A stretch of DNA of 64,000 bases from contig NZ_CP042997.1 of assembly GCF_008087625.1 (NCBI RefSeq), positions 6,014,001-6,078,000 of the forward strand, in the 5' to 3' direction. The position numbers and the translations under genes were made by a program. Below the pieces are notes generated by a model that was not told the origin of the DNA, made no database searches, and worked only from the letters and a program-made list of their open reading frames with translations. The stretch is from Aquisphaera giovannonii. GTDB lineage: Bacteria > Planctomycetota > Planctomycetia > Isosphaerales > Isosphaeraceae. The number at the start of each line of letters is the position of its first letter. Position 1 is the first letter of the stretch. Shown here piece by piece: positions 19,955 through 26,812 of the stretch.

Positions 19955-20797
19955 TCACCGCCGGCCGGCCGCGTGCGGCGGTCCCGGGTCGATGTCCAGG
20001 ACGACGCGAGAGGGCTTCAGGAGGGATTCCTCGTGCCGGCATCGCCAGCGGCTGCCGGGCGCCGGGCCCTCGACGGTGTGGCCGTCCTCGATGACGTCGC
20101 CGCGTTCGAAGACGTAATAGGCGGTGTTGGCGAGCATCGCCGCGACGCGGCCGGGCTCGAGGCCGCGGTAGTGGCACTGGAGGTCCGGCAGGCCGAGCGC
20201 CCCGAGTCCGAGCGTGTCCATGAGGACGTCGCCGGGGGCGTCCTGGACGTTGTAGAACCGCACGTTGAGGGCCCCGGCGAAGAAGCGGGCGGCGCCGCCC
20301 TTGTCGTAGCCCTGCAGGTAGGCGTCGGGGTCGATGAACTGGCCCGTCGGCCGCCAGTGGATGGCCGACGCCGGCAGCACCCGGAGCACGCCCGCCAGGA
20401 CGTCCTCGAAGACGCCGAGCCGATCGGCGGGGGGCAGCGGGCTCGACATCAGGTCGGTCAGGAGGAGGCGGTGCCGGCAAAGGCCGACGACCTCGCGGGC
20501 CTCGGGGAACTGCCAGGACTGGCCGAGGTCCTCCTCCGCGATCTCGGTGAACTCGAAGGGCTTCTCCGTCCACAGCAGATGCGTCTGGGCCGGGATGCTC
20601 CCGTCCTTCATCCGGACCGGCAGGTCGGGATGCGCGAATCCCAGGGTCGTCGCCTCGTCGGGCCGGCCCATCAGCTCGGCAGACGGGCGACGCTCGCGGA
20701 CCGCGCGGAGCAGCTCGTCCGCGTCGAGCGTCGGCTCCCACTCGAAGAGCAATTCCACCCCATAGGTCCGGGCGAATCCGCCTGTGGCTTGATCCAA
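19955..20797 (-). CDS. DUF4261 domain-containing protein
   Basis: A 280-residue soluble protein starting at TTG 20797, with GGAG about 10 bp upstream; no ATG fits the conserved start. The N-terminal half has VELLFEWEPTLDADELL, and the C-terminal half carries the DUF4261 core: ASAIHWRPTGQFIDPDAYLQ, NVRFYNVQDAPGDVLMDTLG, LGLPDLQCHYRGLEPGRVAAM and AYYVFERGDVIEDGHTVEG. The family has no assigned function. It is often a stand-alone cytoplasmic protein. It is divergent from the endonuclease V gene. Confidence 0.85.
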   Translation of the reverse strand: MDQATGGFARTYGVELLFEWEPTLDADELLRAVRERRPSAELMGRPDEATTLGFAHPDLPVRMKDGSIPAQTHLLWTEKPFEFTEIAEEDLGQSWQFPEAREVVGLCRHRLLLTDLMSSPLPPADRLGVFEDVLAGVLRVLPASAIHWRPTGQFIDPDAYLQGYDKGGAARFFAGALNVRFYNVQDAPGDVLMDTLGLGALGLPDLQCHYRGLEPGRVAAMLANTAYYVFERGDVIEDGHTVEGPAPGSRWRCRHEESLLKPSRVVLDIDPGPPHAAGRR

Positions 20798-21045
20798 CGT
20801 GAAGGCTCCGCGACTGTTTGGAACGACTGCGGCTCAGTCCGGGCCCTCGGGCCTTCTCCTGGATGGGACTGTGCGCAATCCTATACCCGGGCCTCGGGCC
20901 GATCAACGACCGCCGCGTGTCCTCCCGAGGGCGGGCGAGGCCGACGGGCCGGGCGAACATGCGGGGCCGGCTGCGTGTCTCCCAAATCCGGCGGGAGATG
21001 AGGACGGGGGCCATCCTCGGGGATCGGAGTAGGGCGGAGCGGGCC

Positions 21046-21660
21046 ATGATCGCCGCCGTGGACGTCGATTATCGCGAGGCTGGGGCGGTCGCCGCCTGCG
21101 TATGCTTCCGCGACCGGGCCGATGAGCGGGCGGCGGAGGAGGTCGTCCTCCCGATCGCCCGCGTGGAGCCCTACGAGCCGGGCCGGTTCTTCCGCCGCGA
21201 GCTGCCGTGCCTCCTGGCCGTCCTGGGCGATCTCGATGTGGGGCCCGAGGTCGTGATCGTGGACGGATACGCCTGGCTCGGCGACGGCGGCGTGCCGGGG
21301 CTGGGGGCGCATCTGTTCGAGGCCCTGGGACGTCGCGTCGCCGTCGTCGGCGTCGCCAAGACGCGGTTCCGGGGCGCCCTCGCGGCGGAGGAGGTGCATC
21401 GGGGGGCGGGCCATTCGCCCCTCTACGTCACCGCCGCCGGGATGGACCTCCAGGAGGCGGCGCGTTTCGTCCGCGAGATGCACGGCCCGTACCGGATCCC
21501 GACCCTCCTGAAGCGCGTGGACCAGTTGTGCCGCGGCCTGGCCGGCCCGATCCCATGCCCCGATGTCCCTCCCCGGATGAGGCCGCGGTCCTCCCCCGGC
21601 GAGGTGGAATTCGATCCCCGAGGCGCGAAAATCGCCGAACATGGCGCTAGTAAAGAATAG
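21046..21660 (+). CDS. nfi: Endonuclease V (deoxyinosine 3' endonuclease)
   Basis: A 204-residue DNA-repair nuclease that cuts near deoxyinosine in damaged DNA. The active-site acids are visible: Asp6 in AAVDVDY, Glu52 in YEPGRFFRRELPCLLAVL, and Asp73 in VIVDGYAWLGDGGVPGLGAHL. The downstream conserved blocks VAVVGVAKTRFRG and HGPYRIPTLLKRVDQLCRG also match. It is slightly shorter than the usual 220-230 residues because the N-terminal helix is short. ATG 21046 sits 7 bp after a GGCGGAG ribosome site. The last 30 residues are not conserved. Confidence 0.9.
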   Translation: MIAAVDVDYREAGAVAACVCFRDRADERAAEEVVLPIARVEPYEPGRFFRRELPCLLAVLGDLDVGPEVVIVDGYAWLGDGGVPGLGAHLFEALGRRVAVVGVAKTRFRGALAAEEVHRGAGHSPLYVTAAGMDLQEAARFVREMHGPYRIPTLLKRVDQLCRGLAGPIPCPDVPPRMRPRSSPGEVEFDPRGAKIAEHGASKE

Positions 21661-22358
21661 AGGCCGGGCGCTCCTCCCGCGATGCGGCGGACTCCCGCGG
21701 CGACGGCCCTTCCGGCCGGGGGAACCGTTCGATGGCAGGGAAACGGCGGCGGGCTCGCGCGGATCGTATCGAGGTGGGCGAGGTCTCCGCGCCGGCCCGG
21801 GCGGAGGCCATGCCCCCGGATCTTTGGCAATCCGGCCGCGGAGACGGGGATGCCAGCGGGCCCCTGGCGTCGCCGCGTCGGCCGGCGGAGATGCAAGAAA
21901 TTGCCCGCCATCAAAGCCGGTTGTTTCAGCCTAAATGGTTTACAGAAAAGGGGAAGTGTCGGATGGCTTTGTTGGCTGCCCGACGACTGAAGCCACCGGC
22001 GGGGGCTGCCGGGCCGGCGGGCGGAGGCGTCCCGCATGCCCTCGGGCCGTCCCTCGGCCGTCGGCAAGACGACCTAGGCAGTCCCGGCGGAATCTGGTAA
22101 ATCGCCTCAAGTCCCCCGGGAAACGGGGGCGGAACGCACTTCCAGAGGGTACGCAAGGGCGGGTCGTCCCGGCCGCATGTCACGATGCCGGGGATCGGTC
22201 CTCGTCGGCCAGATTAGATCGGGTTGCATGGGCCGGCCCGGGCCAGGGGCTCCGCCTCGATGGTCGGGTCGCGGGCCGCGGCGTTGGCCGCCGCGGGCCC
22301 GCCCGCCGCGTCGCCGCGAACCGGTGTCGACCTCGTTCTCCCGCAGGAGATCCGCGCG
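21661..22358. other. 698-bp gene-free gap
   Basis: No ORF with coding character was found on either strand. The stretch 21890-21985 is distinctly less GC-rich (GGTTTACAGAAAAGGGGAAG) and may hold a promoter or the remnant of a mobile sequence. Nothing more specific is recognisable. Confidence 0.4.
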
Positions 22359-23213
22359 ATGGACCGCCGTCGATTTGTCCCCTCGGCCGATGGCCTCGAG
22401 GTGCGCCAGATGCTCTCCACCGCGACCAGCGGCCTGAGCCTCTTCGGGTCGAGCGTCAACACCACGCAGAACATCCCGGTCACGTACGCGCAGAAGCAGT
22501 TGCGGATCGAGAAGCTGCCTTACAACATGCGGGCCCTCCAGCAGAATCGCTACCTGCCCCCCGCGCTGATCACGCAGATCCAGCTCGGGCTGGAGCAGTC
22601 GATCAACCAGATGACCAAGCCGCCCTCGCAGGCGCTGACGAACTACAACAACGTCCTCCGCCAGATCACGTTCAAGACGTCGCTCAGCTCGGGGAACGCC
22701 GCGAAGCTGAACCACGCCTTCGAGGCGGTCCTGCGGTCGGCCCACACGCCCGAGCCGGCCCTGACGACCCTGGTGAGCTCGGTCAGCCAGCTCATCACCC
22801 AGGTGGACACGGCGAGCGTCCAGCCCAACTTCCTGGCCACCAACGACAGCGCGTACATCCTCCAGGCGGCGATCATCCTGGGCCAGAAGATGCCCGCGCC
22901 CAAGGTGCCGAACATCACCAAGGCCACGGGGACGCAGGTCAACACGCGCGTCTTCACCTCGCCGCTCTCCAACCCGGCGTTCGCCGGCTCGTACGAGAGC
23001 GGCACGGTGATGCAGATGGTGAACGTCAAGACCGGCGAGGTGATCGGCTCGGCCGTCGTCTCTCGCAACGGCCAGTACGCCCTGCACGTGACCACGCCGC
23101 TGGCCGTCGGCAAGTACACCCTGGCCGTCCAGGCGGTGGACGAGGTCGGGAACGTCAGCAACGCCAGCCGCCAGTTCGGCCTCCAGATCGTCACGCCCAA
23201 GCACGCGAGCTGA
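22359..23213 (+). CDS. Exported LEPR-XLL-like protein with C-terminal Ig-like domain
   Basis: A 284-residue protein. Residues 1-22 (MDRRRFVPSADGLEVRQMLS) carry a variant of the LEPR-XLL start seen on exported planctomycete proteins. The middle (about 40-170) is Gln/Asn-rich and helical, with no family recognised. The C-terminal 90 residues resemble a bacterial Ig-like adhesion domain (SYESGTVMQMVNVKTGEVIG, NGQYALHVTTPLAVGKYTLA, VQAVDEVGNVSNAS). ATG 22359 is set by AGGAGA 9 bp upstream; an upstream in-frame ATG at 22224 lacks this. It is likely surface exposed. Confidence 0.75.
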   Translation: MDRRRFVPSADGLEVRQMLSTATSGLSLFGSSVNTTQNIPVTYAQKQLRIEKLPYNMRALQQNRYLPPALITQIQLGLEQSINQMTKPPSQALTNYNNVLRQITFKTSLSSGNAAKLNHAFEAVLRSAHTPEPALTTLVSSVSQLITQVDTASVQPNFLATNDSAYILQAAIILGQKMPAPKVPNITKATGTQVNTRVFTSPLSNPAFAGSYESGTVMQMVNVKTGEVIGSAVVSRNGQYALHVTTPLAVGKYTLAVQAVDEVGNVSNASRQFGLQIVTPKHAS

Positions 23214-23519
23214 GCGGCCCGGAGGCGTGAGCCGCCGGGACCCGGGGCTTCCCCCTCGGCATCCGGATCGCCGCGCGGCCGCGACTCTCGATCGCGGCCC
23301 GCGCCGGCCTCCTCGCCGGCGACGCCCGGCCCGCGGGGCATCCTCCGGCCGTCCGCCTCGATGACGGATGGGGCGGCGGCCGGCGATCCGGAACCGGCAG
23401 CCCTGACGGCATCCGGCCCCGACTGCTCATCCAACCCGCGCATTCTCGACCCAAATCCTGGATCATCGAGATTGGTCTCCGGCCCGGCCGCAGATCCAGG
23501 ATAGGGAGGGCATGCCGTC
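23214..23519. other. 306-bp gene-free gap upstream of the first ECF sigma factor
   Basis: No gene was seen. Ribosome site GGGAGGG lies just before the GTG at 23520. No promoter was recognised. Confidence 0.4.
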
Positions 23520-25295
23520 GTGAGCCGTGACGCGCGGGCGCTGCTGGATCGACTCGATCGCCTCTTCGGCGGCGGGAGCGTCGCGGGGGCGGGCGAGGAG
23601 GACCTGCTACGGCGGTATGCCCGCGGCCGCGACGAGGAGGCCTTCGCCGCGATCGTGGCCCGGCACGGGCCGATGGTCCTGGGCGTCTGCCGGCGCCTGC
23701 TCCGCGACGAGCGGGACGCCGAGGACGCCTTCCAGGCCACGTTCCTGGTGCTGGCCCGGCGGGCCGCCGCGATCGGCGACGCCTCGCGGCTCGGCGGCTG
23801 GCTGCACGGCGTGGCCCATCGCGTGGCCGTCCGGGCGAGGGCCCAGGCCTCCCGGCGGTTCGTCTACGAGCAGTCGGCCGAGGAGCCGGTCGAGCCGGCC
23901 GCCGAGGACCCGGAGTTGGGGGCGATGGAGCGTCGCGAGCTCGCGGCGATCGTGGACGAGGAGCTCTCCCGCCTGCCCGCGACGCTCCGCGACCCGGTCG
24001 TCCTCTGCTACCTGGAGGGCCTGACGCACGACGAGGCCGCCGGGCAACTCCGCTGGCCGGTCGGCACCGTCCGCAGCCGTATGGCCCGGGCCCGCCGGGT
24101 CCTCCGGGCCCGCCTCGCCCGCCGAGGGGTCGTCGTCGACGAGGCGGCGATCGCCCCGGGCCTCGCCCTCGCCCGCGCGACCGTCCCGCCCGACTGGCTC
24201 GCCGCGACCGTCCGCGGCGCCCTGGAGTTCGCAACCCGACCGGCCTCGGCCGCCGCGGCGATCGCCTCGGCCCGGCCCGAGGCCCTGGCCCGGAGGACCC
24301 TGCAGGCCATGTTCATCACCAAGCTCTCGACGATCGGCGCCGCGGGGATGGTCACCGCCCTGACGCTGGCCGCGGCCGGTGCCATGCCGGCCTTCCGGGC
24401 CCAGGAGCCGCCGAAGGCGGACGGCGATGCCCCGCCGGCAGTGAGGCCAGACGCGGCGGACCCGCCGAAGCCGCAGGCCGGCGCAAATAGCCCGAAGCTC
24501 GGGACGGCTGAGGGAGAGATCCGGTCGCTGAAGGCGGAGGAGGCAAACCTCCGAGATCGCCTCGGCACGGTCGAGTCACGCTTGGCGGAGCTGCAAGCCG
24601 CTCGCCAGCGGAGCACCCCGAAGGCGGGCGAACCCGGCGCGGCCGGGCCGGGGGATGAAGACGGAGGCGGTCGGCCAACGTATGCGGAACTCGGCTCCGG
24701 CTACTTGGTGATCTCGCCCGACGGTAGCCGGGTGGCGACCATGCAGACGGTGCGAAACCTGGGGCGGGAAAGCGCGAGGTCCGTGAGCCCCGTCAGCCTG
24801 CCGCCGATCCGCGGCGTCCGGCGGGAGGTGCTGATCCCCGACCAGGCGAAGCTGCGCCCGCGCGCGACGCCGGAGAAGGTCGCTTCGGCATCCGAATCCG
24901 GCTGGTTCCTGGCCCTGGACCTGGATCGCGACCGCAGGGTGACCCGCATCCTGACGTTCAACCCCAGGTTCAAGGACGGCGCGGTCAGCCGGGACATCGA
25001 TCCGCCGATCGAGCGATCGACCTTCCGCGCGATCTCGGAATCGGTCTGCATACTCGGCCGTACGGTCTTCGGCTTCAGCGAGACGGCCCGACGATGGGGG
25101 ACGGTCACCTTGCCGCCGGGCGTCGAGCCCACCGCCCGAGTCTCCTGGAATCGCGTCTGGGGCGAAGGAGACCGGCTCTTCGTCTTCAGTGAGGAGTCGG
25201 CCGCCTGGGAGGACATCTACGCCCGGGCGATGGAAGGGGAGAGGATGCCAGGCAGGGCCCCGGCCGAGGCCCCGGCGGGGCCGCCACCGCGTTGA
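23520..25295 (+). CDS. ECF sigma factor fused to TM segment, coiled coil and C-terminal domain
   Basis: A 591-residue protein starting at GTG 23520 (the nearest ATG is out of frame and ends at once). Sigma region 2 spans about 25-95 (EEAFAAIVARHGPMVLGVCR, DAEDAFQATFLVLARRA), and region 4 about 135-195 (LPATLRDPVVLCYLEGLTHD, WPVGTVRSRMARARRVLR). A membrane segment follows at about 270-295 (ITKLSTIGAAGMVTALTLAA), then a short coiled coil (about 330-360). The last 200 residues form a novel domain without recognised motifs. Sigma fusions of this kind are typical of planctomycetes; here the sigma part would be held at the membrane with the C-terminal part outside. Confidence 0.85.
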   Translation: MSRDARALLDRLDRLFGGGSVAGAGEEDLLRRYARGRDEEAFAAIVARHGPMVLGVCRRLLRDERDAEDAFQATFLVLARRAAAIGDASRLGGWLHGVAHRVAVRARAQASRRFVYEQSAEEPVEPAAEDPELGAMERRELAAIVDEELSRLPATLRDPVVLCYLEGLTHDEAAGQLRWPVGTVRSRMARARRVLRARLARRGVVVDEAAIAPGLALARATVPPDWLAATVRGALEFATRPASAAAAIASARPEALARRTLQAMFITKLSTIGAAGMVTALTLAAAGAMPAFRAQEPPKADGDAPPAVRPDAADPPKPQAGANSPKLGTAEGEIRSLKAEEANLRDRLGTVESRLAELQAARQRSTPKAGEPGAAGPGDEDGGGRPTYAELGSGYLVISPDGSRVATMQTVRNLGRESARSVSPVSLPPIRGVRREVLIPDQAKLRPRATPEKVASASESGWFLALDLDRDRRVTRILTFNPRFKDGAVSRDIDPPIERSTFRAISESVCILGRTVFGFSETARRWGTVTLPPGVEPTARVSWNRVWGEGDRLFVFSEESAAWEDIYARAMEGERMPGRAPAEAPAGPPPR

Positions 25296-25440
25296 GGGGG
25301 CGCCCTTCCCCCTCCGCCCTCGCCCGCCGCGGACCTCGCGAGATTTCGTTGGACCGGCCGGGGATCGGCGGCTAGCGTGGGAGCCCGGCCCGCCGCCCGG
25401 TGACCGGCGGGCCGCTCACGTCCCCGGGAGGATCACGTCC

Positions 25441-25860
25441 ATGGCACTGGCAGTCGAGAATGCCGACCTGATGCGCCGGTGGTTCGAGGAGGTCTGGGCG
25501 AAGCGGCGGTCCGAGGCGATCGACGAGTTCGTGGGCGAGGACAGCGTGCTCCACTCCGAGACGGGACCGATGCGCGGGCCGGCCGAGTTCCGCGACCGGT
25601 TCCACGCGCCGTTCCTGGCCGCGTTCCCGGACCTGAGCATCGAGATCGAGGGGCTGGTCGCCAGCGACGAGGAGGTCGTCGTCCGCTGGAAGGCGACCGG
25701 CTGCCACGCCGGCGAGGGCCTGGGCATGCCCCCCTCGAACGCCGCCTGCTGCTTCCGCGGCATCACCTGGATCCGGCCCCGCGACGGCAAATTCGCCGAG
25801 GGCTGGCAGGCCTCCAACATCCCGGAGGTCCTCCGCGGGCTGGGGGCGGCCAACGACTGA
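25441..25860 (+). CDS. SnoaL-like polyketide-cyclase family protein
   Basis: A 139-residue single-domain NTF2-fold protein. It opens with ENADLMRRWFEEVWAKRRSE, then AIDEFVGEDSVLHSE, FRDRFHAPFLAAFPDLSIEI, VVVRWKATGCHAGEGLGMPP and FRGITWIRPRDGKFAEGWQ, the usual SnoaL/ester-cyclase pattern with His, Arg and Trp lining the cavity. Proteins of this family isomerise or hydrate small molecules, but most have no known substrate. The start is ATG 25441 behind GGGAGGA. It is on the same strand as both ECF genes, but spacing does not suggest tight coupling. Confidence 0.8.
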   Translation: MALAVENADLMRRWFEEVWAKRRSEAIDEFVGEDSVLHSETGPMRGPAEFRDRFHAPFLAAFPDLSIEIEGLVASDEEVVVRWKATGCHAGEGLGMPPSNAACCFRGITWIRPRDGKFAEGWQASNIPEVLRGLGAAND

Positions 25861-25946
25861 ATCGTGGACGACCGGCCGAGATCCGTTAGAATTGGGGAGA
25901 TTGGCCGACAGGGCGTCGGCCGGCAGGTCGCGGGGTCAAGCGCGCC

Positions 25947-26225
25947 ATGAACTTCCTGCACCAGGAATTCGAAGCGGGGCCGGACGACACGGTCGAGGTC
26001 GTGCTGGACGGGCAGGCGAATGTCATGTTGCTCGACCCGGCGAACTTCGAGAATTACCGGAACGGACGGTCTTTCCGGTATCACGGCGGACTGGCCAGGT
26101 ACTCGCCGACCAGGCTCGTGCCGCCGCATCAGGGGCGCTGGCACCTGGCGGTCGACCTCGGCGGGCAAGGCGGATCCGTGCGGGCCGGCGTTCGCGTCCT
26201 CCGCGGCATGACCGCGACGGGGTGA
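25947..26225 (+). CDS. DUF1883 domain-containing protein
   Basis: A 92-residue protein made up of one DUF1883 domain: MNFLHQEFEAGPDDTVEVVL, DGQANVMLLDPANFENYRNG, then FRYHGGLARYSPTRLVPPHQ and GRWHLAVDLGGQGGSVRAGV. The family is small, beta-rich and of unknown function; it is sometimes found with TIR domains. No TIR domain is fused here. The next gene starts 52 bp downstream and may be co-transcribed. Confidence 0.85.
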   Translation: MNFLHQEFEAGPDDTVEVVLDGQANVMLLDPANFENYRNGRSFRYHGGLARYSPTRLVPPHQGRWHLAVDLGGQGGSVRAGVRVLRGMTATG

Positions 26226-26277
26226 TCCGTGCCTTCGCGAAAGACGACCGACCAGCGCCCCCCCGCCGCCCATCGTG

Positions 26278-26679
26278 ATGTACGCTCCGCTGGGAGAACT
26301 GAAGGTCTATGAGCTCTCCGAGGCGGAATTCGACCGCCTGGCCGAAGGGGCTTCCGGCCAGTTGCATCTGAATTTCGCCCTCGCCATGCTCCCGACGGCG
26401 CTGTCGGTCTTGATCTCGCTGCTGACCACGACGATCGAGTCGAACCGCGTCTACCTCGCGTTCCTGGTCGCCTTCTGGGCGCTCCTGGTCCAGGGACTCA
26501 TCTCGCTGTTGCGATGGTGGTTGTACAGCCGTACCCACAGGAAGCGAATCGAGGGGAGCCGCGCCCGGATGCCGGTCCGGCCCGTCATCGCGGAGCAGAT
26601 CACCCCCGCGTCGCCGATGCTGGATGTCGAGCCGGCTGGCCCGCCCGCGGCCGGGGACGCGGCCGATTCCAGGCCCTGA
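26278..26679 (+). CDS. Two-TM membrane protein of unknown function
   Basis: A 133-residue protein; ATG 26278 was taken over the GTG three bases upstream. Residues about 1-30 are soluble (GELKVYELSEAEFDRLAEGA). Two hydrophobic helices follow at about 34-54 (NFALAMLPTALSVLISLL) and 62-83 (YLAFLVAFWALLVQGLISLL). The rest is a basic and then Pro-rich cytoplasmic tail. No family is recognised. It follows the DUF1883 gene, and the two may work together. Confidence 0.65.
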   Translation: MYAPLGELKVYELSEAEFDRLAEGASGQLHLNFALAMLPTALSVLISLLTTTIESNRVYLAFLVAFWALLVQGLISLLRWWLYSRTHRKRIEGSRARMPVRPVIAEQITPASPMLDVEPAGPPAAGDAADSRP

Positions 26680-26812
26680 CCGCCGCCGGGGTGAATTCAC
26701 CCGCGACGCCGCAATTCTCGTCGTTCGCGAGAAAGTTGGCCGCTCCCATGAGGATCAGCCCTACCGTAGATAGACGGGCGCGATCAATCCAGTCCGCGGA
26801 GGGCGGCCGCCG

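Noticed and set aside
22224-22358. Longer N-terminus for the LEPR-like protein
   Set aside because: The added residues are Arg/Ala/Gly-rich, and AGGAGA sits properly only before the ATG at 22359.
26275-26277. GTG start for the two-TM protein
   Set aside because: It is one codon before an ATG, which is the more common start; the choice changes one residue only.
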